NCBI GenBank assembly: GCA_007922225.1
Contig: ML679966.1
Location: 55,175,889-55,239,888, forward strand
Direction of reading: 5' to 3'
Source: Emydura subglobosa
Taxonomy: Eukaryota > Chordata > Testudines > Chelidae
Length of the DNA: 64,000 bases
Shown piece by piece: positions 10,800 through 21,149 of this stretch. A program made the translations under genes and the position numbers. Each line of letters opens with the position of its first letter. The first letter of the stretch is position 1. Below the pieces are notes generated by a model that saw nothing but the letters and a program-made list of their open reading frames with translations, was not told where the DNA came from and did not search any database.

Positions 10800-13200
10800 A
10801 GATTCAGGGCTTTTAACCATGGGCTCAGAAGGATAGAGAGATTAGGTTAAAAGCCTTGCTCTTATGGAGGAGCACTCCGCCCAGTGTCTGAGCCATCCCG
10901 CTCCACCTTGGCACCGAGCATCATCTCAGTGCAGAGGGCACCACTGGCACCAGACTCAACTCAGCACCGAGCAGCGGTGCCAACGAAGATGAGAGAGCGT
11001 GGAGCGCGGACACTCCCCTGCGCCGTGGGTACAGGCAGGATCGAGGGCGGAGATGCACCAGCCACTCACTGCCCGTCGAGTCCTCTCCAGTGCCTGCATC
11101 TCTGAGCAGGGAGCCTCCCCCAACTCCTGGGAGTGGGAGAGTGCCCCTGCCAACGCCGTCGACACCGGAGGTTCTCAGGCAGCAAGAGCCTTGTTGTCCT
11201 GCTTATGCCACTCCCTCCTCCTCCCCCCGAGGGAGAAAGGGCCGGTGTCCCGGGGCAAGCCCACGTGGGTCCCCCGAAGGGCAGTGGAGATCCCCAGTAC
11301 GGGGAGGAAGATCTCCCGCCTGACGGCCACCAGGGGTAGAGCGAGGACGCTCCCCCAGCAGTCGCTCCAGGTCAGCATCGGTAAGCTGGCCTACTTCGAC
11401 ACTGGATGCGGAGTCTCCCTCTCAGTGCCAACGTTGGTCCCCGGTACCGGAGACAGCGCACCTAAGAGGCGGCACCAGTCAAGGTCCGCCAGGCGCCGCT
11501 CAGGCTCCTGCTCCAGAGCTCCAGCACCGAGGAGTTCGTCCGCACCAAGGCAGCGCAGAACCCCGGTCATCGTCGGACGCCTCGGCGTTGAGGGGTTCGC
11601 TGCACCGAGGTGGTGCAGAATTCCAGTCGCCTTTCGAGGACCCCGCACCGTGCAGGCCCTGACGCGAAACCTAGTCGCTGGAGTTAGGCTCGGCACCATG
11701 GATTGTGGAGCGGCACTGGTCTCCATCAATGAGGGGTAAGCGGCGCCTCTGACACCCTCGGTACCAAGGCTCCGGTATTGAGAGCTCTTCGCAGTGTGCC
11801 TCCGTCCATGGGCATGGCCCACGTCAACGGTGGTCCTCATCATCCTCCACATCGGAGGCGGCAAGAAGTCGGTCCCGGCACGGCACAGCACCCAGGGCCA
11901 AGGACGGCCACAGCGCCACCCGTCTAGTGGCTCGGGGTCACACAGGGGGAACAGTCATCAGGACAGCCAATGCCCCCACAAGGCGTCAAAGCTGGTGGCA
12001 CAGTCAGCCCCGGTTTGGCCCCTGGGACAATGGCCTTATTGGGCCCCACGGGGCATCTAGATGGGACCAGGACCCCAATCCACCCTGTCAGTAGGGGTAC
12101 AGTCCGTGCCCCCACACAGGAGAAGGCCCATAGATATTGCTCCTTTGGTGATGAGTTGGACCTCACGGAGGGCCCCTCTATGGTCCCTTCGGCAGGCAGG
12201 GGAGCACCCGCAGGATGTCCCTAGGCAGTCCTCTTCCCCCTCCCTGGACAAGACAGTCTCACAGGACCACATTGCGCCACTAAAGGGTTTCAGGGCGCAC
12301 CAGGGACTCCTCGAGAGGGTGACTTCTAACTCAGGACTGGAGGTCAAGAGCTAGTGGAGGCTGATACCCTCTTTAATGTGCTGGTGGTGGCTGCCCCAGC
12401 GAGGGTGGCCCTACCAGTCCACAGTAGGGTCCTCAAAATTAAGGCCTGTGGCAACCCCTTCCTCGGTCACCCCTACATAGAGGTGGCTGGAAAAAGTGTT
12501 ATGGCCGGCCTAAGGGTTCGAGTATCTGTTCACTCACTCGGCCTTGGGAACCCTGGTGGTAGACACAGGCAATCTGCAGGACAGGCAAGGTCTGCCTGGT
12601 TCCATTCCCAAAAACAAAGACAATAAAAGGTTGGGATTTGTTTGGGAGAAAAATGTATTCCATGGCAGCCCTGCAGTGCAGAACTGCCAACCATCAGGCC
12701 CTCCTGGGGAGATGTAATTTTAAATAGTGGGACTCCCTCAGGCGATTGCTGAGGCCCTGCCCCAGGGCCAGGCCGCAGACTTCACCACAATCCTGAATGA
12801 AGGAATCACGGTGGCTAGGGCAGCGCTCCAAACGCCCAGTGACACTGCTGACTCGGTGGGTAAGGCTATCACCTCTGCCTTTTTCCACAAGGAGGTGCTC
12901 GTGGCTGCAACCCTCAGGCCTGTCCCAGGAGGTGCAGCAATTTAAGCCAGGACCTCACTCTATGGGTCAGCCCTCTTCTCCAATCAGACCGATGTGAGGC
13001 AGCTTGGTCAGAGGGACTCCAGGGCCACGGTTCGCCCTGGGCCAGTACGCGCCTCAGACTCCCAAGTGGCGGTCATGGCCCCAGATACAGCAGCAACCAA
13101 GACCTTTGCCTAGGCCCTTTCAACCCTACAAAAGAGGGACAGAATTAGGGGATTTAGAGGACGGAATCAGCCCCCCCAGCTCGTCCTCAGCCCCCCAGGG
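10800..13200 (+). pseudogene. DIRS copy 1 gag-like region, decayed
   Basis: Ser/Pro/Arg-rich coding remnant. The clearest block is 12727-12945 with QAADFTTILNEGITVARAAL and TADSVGKAITSAF. This aligns by eye with the gag block of copy 2 (HAQDFATILEESKLVARPAR, ADLAARSIASAV) and with the conserved core of DIRS gag proteins. The N-terminal zinc-finger-like block that copy 2 has is largely missing here. Frames between 10999 and 11739 are open by composition but not in one continuous gag frame. Confidence 0.75.
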
Positions 13201-13389
13201 GGTCGGGCAATCATAGGAGACAGTTTTGATGGTGCACTCAAGGGTGGCGCTCTACGGCTCTCCTGGACCCACCCTGCCCTGTCCTAAACAAGTTAAGGCC
13301 TTCTACCCCGTATGGGCAAGGATTACGTTGGACCGTTGGGTCCTCGGAATAGTCTCGGGGGGCTACACTGTACCCCCCCTTACGAGCAA

Positions 13390-13911
13390 CTCCTCTTGTA
13401 GGAGGTGGACACCCTCTTCAACATAGGAACGGTGGTTATGACTCACCAAGGGAATGGGGGGTCTGAGACCCATACTAGACCTGCGGCATCTAAACAAACA
13501 TGTCAAATGACTGGGGTTTCGCAGGGTTTCCCTAGCCTCCATAATCCCTTCCAGGGATCCAGGAGACTGGTATGCACCCCTCGACCTCAAGGGAGCATAC
13601 TTTCGTGGGTCCCTCCTCCCCAGCCAGAGGAGCTTCCTCTGCTTCACAGTGGCTGGCTCCCACTACCTATTTTCAGCCCTGCTCTTTGGCCTGTCTTCGG
13701 CTCCAGGGGTGTTCAACATATGCATGACTGTAGTGGCGGCCCACCAGAGGCAAGAGGATGTGCAAATCTTCCCTTACTTGGACGATTGGCTGATCAGGGC
13801 AGGTCCAGGTTCCAAGTGCAGGAGGGCATTACCTTCACTCCTTCCACATGCAGCAGCCTGGGTCTGCTCCTAAACAAGCAGAAGCGAACACAACCCCCGT
13901 GTGACGCATAG
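13390..13911 (+). pseudogene. DIRS copy 1 reverse transcriptase, decayed
   Basis: From about 13556 to 13873 one frame reads DPGDWYAPLDLKGAYFRGSL (motif A with its first Asp), then SHYLFSALLFGLSSAPGVFN (motif B region) and QIFPYLDDWLIRAG (motif C, YLDD). All the catalytic aspartates expected in these motifs are visible. The fingers region upstream (around 13400-13550) is in other frames, so the protein could not be made. The LFGLSSAPxVF and FPYLDDWL signatures are typical of DIRS reverse transcriptases. Confidence 0.88.
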
Positions 13912-14161
13912 AATTCATTGGGGGCTCCCTGGATGCTTCCCTTCCTCTGCCATGTCTCGAGGCTAGAGTCTCTATCATCTCCCAGCTGCATCGATGACTC
14001 ATGACAACAGCCAGGCGCCGCCTAGAGCTGTTAGGCCACATAGTGGCCCGCACGTAATGGTCGGCCTCGGTGTACGTGCCAACCAGACACCTACTGACTG
14101 GGTGGTCACAGTTCCCCCGCCCATCCTAGCCTCCTGAGGCTGGTGGAGATCACCCAGGGCA

Positions 14162-14413
14162 ATGTTGAAGGGCATCCCATTCAGGGAACTGGTTCCATCA
14201 GTCACCCTAATCTCCGACACCTCAGATGTGGGACGGAAGGTCCACATCAGCCAACCTGAGTCACAAGGTCTCTGGTTGGGGGGGGACAGGTGCCTGCACA
14301 TAAACGTGAAGGAGCTAAGGGCTATTCGCCTAGCATGCAGGACGTTCCTCCAGTTCCTGACAGGCAGGGTGGTGCAGGTGCTGACGAACAGCACAGCAGC
14401 TAGATTTATATAA
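14162..14413 (+). pseudogene. DIRS copy 1 RNase H domain, decayed
   Basis: Frame with VTLISDTSDVGRKVHISQPE, LHINVKELRAIRLACRTFLQ and VVQVLTNSTAARFI. The first Asp (SDTSD) and the Glu (KELRAI) of the RNase H active site are present. The third position, normally VLTDNTT, reads VLTNSTA, so the catalytic Asp has become Asn. The frame closes at 14413 shortly after this. Confidence 0.85.
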
Positions 14414-14579
14414 ACAGGCAGGAAGGAGCGCACTCATAGCCTTTCTGCGAGGAAGCAGCCCATCTGTGGGACTTTGCCATGAGGCATGACTCCCACTTGA
14501 CTGCCTCTCACCTCCCGAGGGTGAGGAATGACGAGTCTAATCGCCTCTGCAGGGCATTTTGACCCTGCCATGACTGGTC

Positions 14580-15480
14580 GTGGCACCTGGAGGTGTTGGC
14601 TATGACCCTATGAAAGTGGGGTATTCCCCAATGGGATCTATTCGGGTCAGCCTGGAACACGAAGTGCCCAAGGTTCTGCTCACTCCAGGTGAGATTGGGT
14701 TGATTTCCGACACGTTCCTCACCAACTGGGCGGGGACCCTCACGTATGCGCTCCCGCCCATTCCGCTCCTACCCAAAGTCCTACTGGAAACCAAGAGGAA
14801 TAGGGCGGGCATCTCACTTATCACTTTGGCCTGGCTGAGACAGCGCTGGTTCAGCATGCTGCTGGACCTCTCGATTGCTCTGCCCATGGAGCTCCCTAGG
14901 CGGCACGACCTTCTCTCCCAGGACCATGGTCACCTGTTGCACCCGGACCAGGACTCCCTGCATCTCATGCCCTGGAGGCCCTGTGGACGATGGAGGGAGT
15001 GAGACCCTGTCCGGTGTTGGTCCAGCACCTCCTGCTGGGCAGCAGGAAATCTTTTACACAGGTTGTGTATCGGCCTAAGAGATGTCAATTTTCCTCTTGG
15101 GCAGAGTCCCGGGGCATTCCACCCAGCCTCTCACCTCAGTAGGCGATCCTGGAGTACCTGCTCCGGTTAAGGCTCCAGGATATGGCACTGACCTTGTTGA
15201 AGGTTCATTTGGCAGCCATTCAGCCTTCCATCAGCCACTAGACGGGAACTCCCTGTTATCCCATTCCATGCCAGTCAGTTTCCTCAAGTGGGTGGAGAGG
15301 CTTATCTGCCGGTCTGTGACCCGGTGCCTCCTTGGGATCTCAATCTGGTCTTCTCGAGACTCATGGGGCCCCCTTTTTGAACCCATGGCTTCATGCCCTC
15401 GGCTCATGCTTTCATGGAAGATACCCTTCCTGTTGGTCATTACCTCAGCCGGGGGGTCTCCGAAATTAGGGCCTTGACCT
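14580..15480 (+). pseudogene. DIRS copy 1 post-RNase H region and N-terminal part of the recombinase, decayed
   Basis: Frame 14580-15002 has ALPPIPLLPKVLLETKRNR and ISLITLAWLRQRWFSMLLDL, matching the conserved stretch that follows RNase H in DIRS proteins. From about 15000 in other frames comes the SAM-like N-terminal part of the recombinase (SRGIPP-like, then LLRLRLQ-like). Near 15450 the Arg-containing motif RGVSEIRALTSEP corresponds to the first catalytic Arg box of DIRS recombinases. Confidence 0.75.
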
Positions 15481-15514
15481 CAGAGCCCCCTTATACAGTG
15501 TTCTATAAGATAAG

Positions 15515-16012
15515 GTGCAGTTGAGGCCGCACCCGGCCTTCCTGCCAAGGTGGTTTCCCAATTTCATTGTAACCAAGATATTCTCCCCGTGTTTCCCAAA
15601 CCACACGGTTTGGAAGAGGAAGGGAGATGGCATTGGCTCGACGTGGGACAAGCTGGCCTTCTATGTCGAGCGTACAAAGCCGCTCCGGAAATCAATGCAG
15701 CTCTTCGTTGCAGTGGCGGACTGGATGAAAAGATCGCCTTTCTCCACCCAGTGTATCTCCACATGGAGGACATCCTGCATCAAGTGCCGCTATGAGCAGG
15801 CGAATGTGCCGCTTCTGGGTGTCATCACAGCGCCCTCAACCAGAGCTCAGGCCTCCTCAGCGGCCTCCCTGGAGAGAGTGCCCCTGCAGAACATCAGCAG
15901 AGCTGCCTCCTGGTTGTCGGTGCACACCTTCACGTCCCACTATACCATTGTTCAGCAGGCGAGAGTGGACACCGGCTGCAGCACAGCCGTGCCAAGGGCA
16001 GTTCACCGGTAA
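15515..16012 (+). pseudogene. DIRS copy 1 tyrosine recombinase, C-terminal catalytic part
   Basis: Open for 165 codons: LRPHPAFLPRWFPNFIVTKI, LAFYVERTKPLRKSMQLFVA, the box TAPSTRAQASSAASLERVPL and ASWLSVHTFTSHYTIVQQ. DIRS recombinases normally read AHSTRxQA in that box. Here His is replaced by Pro (CAC to CCC would do it), while the Arg and the nucleophile Tyr (in TSHYT) remain. The copy is therefore predicted inactive even where its frame is open. Role in the family: joins circular cDNA to chromosomal trinucleotide targets. Confidence 0.88.
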
Positions 16013-16044
16013 CTCCTATCCACCTCTGAGATATTGCTTTTTAA

Positions 16045-16147
16045 TCACCTATATTGGAATGGATATGAGCAATCACTCGAAGTAGAAAACAGGGTTACTT
16101 ACCAGTAACTGTTGTTCTTCGAGATGTGTTGCTCATATCCATTCCAC
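16045..16147 (+). repeat. DIRS copy 1 internal complementary region (circle-junction template)
   Basis: 16045-16089 is the reverse complement of the element's left end 10392-10436 over 45 bases with one mismatch. 16086-16147 is the reverse complement of its right end 16340-16392 with one 3-base indel and a few changes. Read together on the minus strand, the region spells right end, TTTT, left end, i.e. the joined circle. This is the diagnostic DIRS structure thought to guide circularisation of the cDNA. Confidence 0.92.
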
Positions 16148-16171
16148 ACCCACCCTCCATCCCCGCTGTCG

Positions 16172-16392
16172 GAGTTGGCAGAAGGAAGGGACTGAAGGGC
16201 CGTGGGCTCGGCAGTGCCTCACGTATCACGGCATGAGTGCGGCACTCCAGGGGGCACTTAGAGCCGACCCTACGGGGTCTCCTAAGGGGAAAAAAGTTCC
16301 GGGAACTGCGCAAGCTGGTGTGCACTCACCTATATTGGAATGAATATTTGCAACACATCTCGAAGAACAATTACTGGTAAGTAACCCTGTTT
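16172..16392 (+). repeat. DIRS copy 1, right inverted terminal repeat
   Basis: Inverted partner of 10392-10582. It ends ACTGGTAAGTAACCCTGTTT directly at the CR1 junction and carries the full outer end, which the left repeat shows only as far as TTTTCTACTTCGAG. Confidence 0.9.
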
Positions 16393-17520
16393 AATGTACT
16401 TGAAAATGTTACCATGTTGCCCTTCAGTCTTCTCTCCAGATGAAACCCAGTTTTTTCAATCTTCCCTCATAGGTCATGTTTTCTAGGCCTGTAATCATTT
16501 TTGTTGAGGTCCTCTGGACTTTCTTCAATTTGTCCACATCTTTCATAAAGCATGGTGCCCAGTAGTGGACATAATACTCAATTTGAGTCCTTATCAGTAC
16601 TGAGTAGAGTGGAAGAATTACTTATGTCTTGCTTACAACCTTCCTGCTAATACATCCCTGAATGATCTCTTTTTCTGTAACAGTATTACATTTGTTACTT
16701 ATTTTAGTTTATCCACTAGAATTCCAAATCCTTTTCTGCAGCACTTCGTTGGCAGTCACTTTTTATTTGTGCAGTTGCTTACTCCTTCCTAAGTGTAATA
16801 CTTTGCATTTGTCCATATTGAATTTCATCCCATTAATTTCAGACCATTTCTCCAGTTTGTCAAGATGATTTTGAATTCTAATTCTGTCCTCTAAAGCACT
16901 TGTAACCTATCCTATCTTGGTATCATCCACATGTTTTATAAGTATCCTCTCTATGCCATTATCCAAATCCTTTATGAAGATATTGAACAGAACTAGACCC
17001 AGGACAGATACCAATGGGATCCCACTCAATATGTCCTTCCAGCTTGAGAGTGAACCACTGATAAATACTCTGAGTGGTTATGTAGTCACCCAACCAGTTG
17101 TGCAACCACCTTCTACTAGGTTTGTCTAGGCTGTATTTCCCTAGTTTGTTTATGAGAAGGTCATGTGAAACAGCCTTACTAAAGTTGAGATATATCACAG
17201 CTGCTGCTTCTCCCCATCCACAAGGCTTGTTACCCTGTCAAAGAAAGATATTAGGTTTGTTTGTTATGATTAGTTCTTGACAAATACATGTTGACTGTTA
17301 CTTATCACCTGAAGTTACTCAAATTAAGATGACTGGTCTATAATTCCCTGGGTTGTTCTTATTCTCCTTTTTATAGATAGGTACTATATTTGCCCTTTTC
17401 CAGTCCTCTGGGATCTCTCCTGTCCTCCACAAGTTTTCAAAGACTCATGGCTCAGAGATCTCTTCAGCCAGTTCCTTAAGCATTCTAGGATGTATTTCAT
17501 CAGACCCTGCCAATTTGGGG
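16393..17520 (-). pseudogene. CR1 LINE, reverse-transcriptase part (right fragment of the split copy)
   Basis: Continuation of the CR1 fragment that ends at 10394. On the minus strand, frame 17198-16959 reads IYLNFSKAVSHDLLINKLGK, a degraded form of the CR1 RT motif A region (LDFSKAFDxVxHDILxxKLxKYG). Further downstream near 16910-16940 the catalytic motif reads HVDDTKIG where CR1 has FADDTKL. Stops and frameshifts break the frame. The copy is 5'-truncated near 17520, as most CR1 copies are. Confidence 0.88.
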
Positions 17521-17640
17521 CTTGTCTACACTTAAAAAGTTACAGCTGTGCCTCTGCAGATGCGCTGTAACATTTCAGTATAGACACTACCTATGCTGAT
17601 GGGAGGGAATGTTGGAGTATGTTGGAACTCCAGTTTTAGA
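17517..17640. repeat. Truncated hAT-like MITE
   Basis: Begins GGGGCTTGTCTACACTTAAA and contains 'cagtatagacactacctatgctgatggga', the order of a common reptile MITE whose ends read like GGGCTTGTCTACACT. Its second end is not clearly present. Confidence 0.5.
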
Positions 17641-18671
17641 AACAATGTAAATTACTTTTGACCAAAGAACTGCATTTTTAGCATATTGTTTTCTGTACTC
17701 TCTCTCTATATATGAGTATAATTTTTTAGCTTTTCCTCACAAGCACTTGAGATGTTGTAGATGGGCTTTGTTTATATATTAACAACCTCAATTTTGTCTA
17801 GTCATAGAAAAGCACATGGCAATGCTATTGCTGAAAGGCTATTATTAGATGGACTATTTCCAAGAAAAAAAATACTCTTAAATCAAAAGGTCTGGTGTCA
17901 CATAAAGGAAAGTGCCATTATTTCCCCAAAGCCCCCTTCAAAAGTCAGTCATGGAAGGTCTTAAATGTTCACCCTCAGACTTGCCAACAATAGTCTTACA
18001 GAGATTTCTCATAAGGGGAAGAGGTAGAGACAGAGAAAGCTCAAGAAACAACCAGGTAAATCCCTGTGTATTTCTCTGATATGGCCTGTCCCTGGGTCCT
18101 GGAGCGGGAAAAGTGACTCTGTGGGAGGAAGGAATAAATTGTTTGGGGTTCTTTTTGAACAATCTTGTTAGTGCATGCTATTGATAAGTTATAATTTTAA
18201 AGTATTGCTAAGGACGAGAATCACCTTTTAAAGTGTTTAATGCATTATCACAGGAAGCAACACATGGGTTGCAGTGAGATCTACTGAATTTATTCCCTTT
18301 TCCTGATATTCTCAGAACACTTGAGCTTCTTTCCCGTGATATATGATGTCATTAAAATCCCTCGAGAATCACTGTAGATCATTTATTATTCTACAATATG
18401 TGTTTCATGTATAAAATTTGGGGGAAAGGGGTCATATTTTTTTAATGCTTTGAGCATGATGGGGTGAGCTAATTTTTAATCAATGATATTGATGTTTTTA
18501 TAAAGTTTAAATATTATTTATACACAGGCTATCAATAATTTTCACTATGTATGTACTGTGTCTATTCCAGTAAAGTCATATCCATGATATAGCACTTTCT
18601 TTTCTTGGCTGAGCTTCACACCAGCTATGTCTTTTACTGTTACCTGATTACTTTATATTTTTACCTCTTAG
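17641..18671. other. SPOCK3 intron upstream of the EC exon
   Basis: AT-rich, no gene or clear repeat. It ends with the branch/pyrimidine tract and TTAG acceptor of the 18672 exon. Confidence 0.5.
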
Positions 18672-18893
18672 GATTTGATACCAGTATTTTGCCAATTTGC
18701 AAGGACTCCCTGGGCTGGATGTTTAACAGACTTGATACGAACTATGACCTGCTGTTAGACCAGTCAGAGCTTGGAAGCATTTACCTTGACAAGAATGAAC
18801 AGTGCACCAAGGCATTCTTCAATTCTTGTGACACGTACAAGGACAGTTTGATATCAAATAACGAGTGGTGCTACTGCTTCCAGAGACAGCAAG
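18672..18893 (+). CDS. SPOCK3: SPOCK3 (testican-3) exon: EF-hand / extracellular calcium-binding domain
   Basis: Internal exon of 222 nt preceded by TTAG and followed by the donor G|GTAAAA. It enters and leaves in phase 1. It encodes FDTSILPICKDSLGWMF followed by two EF-hand-like loops, DTNYDLLLDQSEL and DTYKDSLISNNEW, then CYCFQRQQ. This is the C-terminal half of the EC (SPARC-type) calcium-binding module of testicans, secreted extracellular-matrix proteoglycans. The family is certain from the EF-hand pair and the CYCFQ ending. The paralogue is fixed by the later acidic exon. The reading frame has no stop. Exons 5' of this one lie outside the window, so at least 18.6 kb of intron precedes it. 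Confidence 0.95.
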
Positions 18894-19789
18894 GTAAAAG
18901 CTGAGAATAACCTACAGATGCAGATGACTGACCTTATTGTAGTATTTTATCTTTTTTGAACATGTTAAAAAGTTTATAGTGAACTACAAGCTCTTACGTG
19001 TGAGGCTATGAACTGATTTAAAGTTTTTGAGCTACTGTGAATATACAGTGAAAAGGAAAGCTAAAAAGCAAACGGAACTGAAGAAACTTACCTGAGATGC
19101 AAGAAATTCTAAATAAAATGTAAAAGAGCAATTAGTGTTTTTATAGCAGTATTGTTTCTGTTATCAACCTCCAATAAGTGAAGGACCAAACCAAAAGGAA
19201 AAAATTATTAGCATTAATTTTATCTTTCTGTTTTAATGTTCTGTTTTGTGAGCCTGTTAAAACAACTGAACGAAATTCAATGTTATGCATACATTTCTTT
19301 GCACTCATTTGGCTCTAAAGACACTGATTTTCAGGACTTAGCTTAATCTCTTGAACTTAGCTTAACCTTGAAATTCTTTGGTTAAGAAAATAGTAGTTCA
19401 AAATATCTATTAGTAGTCCCTTTCTGAACTGTCCACTAATGTAAATTAAATTAACTTTCAACAACAATTTTATATCGAAATGACATATTCCATAAGTTTG
19501 AAAATAAAAAATGAATTAGAATAAGATTTTTTTTAAGTCTGTTGACTGATTCTTAGCTGAAACCGGACAGAAAATGGAAATGCATCCACTCAGCTTCTTA
19601 TTTACAAGACGATTTAGGGGGAGGTTTTCAACGGAACAGATGTCAGTCAGGTACCTAACTGCCACTGGAAGTCAGTTGAAGCTAGGGGTAAAAATGACTT
19701 TCAGTGGGACTTTGTTTCCTAACTCATTGAAACTCTCACAAATCAGCATGTTCTTCTACCAACTGGTTCTTGTGCCAGTTTTATACAAG
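18894..19789. other. SPOCK3 intron, no element seen
   Basis: AT-rich intron directly after the EC exon. No coding or repeat signal that I can support. Confidence 0.45.
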
Positions 19790-20105
19790 TAGAACCTCAG
19801 AATTACAAACACCTCGGGAATGGAGATTGTTTGTAACTCTGAACAGAACATTATGGTGGTTCTTTCAAAAGTTTACAACTGAACAGTGACTTAATACAGC
19901 TTTGAAACTTTACTATGCAGAAGAAAAATGCTGCTTTCCTTTTATTTTTTTAGTAGTTTAGGTTTATACCAGTACCATACTGTATTTGCTTTTTTTTTTT
20001 TTTTTTGGTCTCTGCTGCTGCCTGATTGCGTACTTCCGGTTCCAAATGAGGTGTGTGGTTGAATGGTCAGTTCGTAACTCTGGTGTTTGTAACTCTGACG
20101 TTCTA
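19790..20105. mobile_element. Small non-autonomous DNA transposon with terminal inverted repeats
   Basis: About 316 bp. The left end TAGAACCTCAGAATTACAAA and the right end (reverse complement TAGAACGTCAGAGTTACAAA) match at 18 of 20 positions and extend to a shared ACACC. The element is bounded by TA on both sides, and the outer flanks TATACAA and TATACCA are also similar. The target duplication could therefore be TA (Tc1/mariner-like) or about 8 bp (hAT-like). No coding capacity. A T run lies at 19990-20008. Confidence 0.75.
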
Positions 20106-20851
20106 CTATACCATGTATGTATCAAGCATACCTTTCATCCAGTAGTGAAAGTGCAAAGGGCACTTACATGGGATAGTTACAGTCAGTTTTGTTGTCTACA
20201 TTCTATAGACACTATTCTATAAAACAACTGCTCAGAATACTGCTAATCACGGTCTGATGTAAATGTTCTTTAGTCACAGTGATTAAAAAAAGTTAAAAAT
20301 GGAATTGCTCTTCCAAGCAGCACTTAGTGGAGAGCTCCCTCCCTGTTGCAGAATTCAGTGAAGGGGCTAGCCGTCACAGAAAGTTCAGAGAGAAAAGTCA
20401 TTCTGTTAATACCCTACTAGCACCACTGCACTCATCCAAATTAAATACTGCCCGAACTCCTATTTGTATATGCAATGAAAAGTATAAAACTTAACGTAAA
20501 ATATTTTTTAAAATAAAAGGTTCAGTTTAAATTTCTAAATTGGAAATGCAAAAAACAAAAGAATCTGAATTGTTGCTGTGCTTGTTCCTCCTTCCTCATT
20601 TTTCCCCCCTCCCTTGCCTATGATTTAAAAGAGATTAGATTGCTAATGTTATCAGCAGCTTAGCTGGCTGCATAGTGGACATATAATGCCCCCAATACCA
20701 TTAATGAGATGAAATCTCAGTTCTGTCAGCTGCTTGAACATTTAGAATACTCTCATGCACCCCATCCCAAAATTAACACTACCATCAAAACCTGTGTTCT
20801 CCTCCCCTTGCCATACCTAAATATGTATGGGGAAAAAAGTTGCAGTTGTTC
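20106..20851. other. SPOCK3 intron between two mobile elements
   Basis: No gene or clear element. Confidence 0.4.
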
Positions 20852-21149
20852 TTTTAGTGCTCATTCATGTCAATTGCATTCTAGGTGTGTGCAAGCCCAC
20901 ATGCACAGCTACTGGGATGTTTTTCCCCTTAGCAGTATCATAGGGCCGGCTCTGGCACCCTCTGGATTCCTGCGCTCATGCTCTGGCATAAGAGGCGCTG
21001 CCAGCCCTGCGAACCCTCAGTTCCTTCTTTCTACCTGTGATGATCACTGGAACCCTTTTTCTCTTGATATCACGTACTCAGAGTTCTCGTAGTTGCTGTA
21101 ATATATTTGTCTTCTTTTGTTTGTTTCTCTATATAGTTACTAGTTAAGT

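Larger units (their letters stand above)
10395..16392 (+). mobile_element. DIRS-type tyrosine-recombinase retrotransposon, near full length, decayed (copy 1)
   Basis: About 6 kb, with inverted terminal repeats at 10392-10582 and 16172-16392, and an internal complementary region at 16045-16147. The coding order is gag, reverse transcriptase, RNase H, methylase-like/linker region and tyrosine recombinase, all on the plus strand. This is the DIRS arrangement. DIRS elements integrate by a tyrosine recombinase and make no target duplication. Here both sides carry only the shared trinucleotide TTT (10392-10394 and 16390-16392), and the surrounding CR1 resumes without duplication. Many stops and frameshifts indicate an inactive copy. 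Confidence 0.92.

Noticed and set aside
10999..11739. 246-codon open frame, the longest in the window
   Set aside because: It lies in the GC-rich gag region of the DIRS element, has no recognisable domain and is out of register with the gag core. Its length comes from low stop density.
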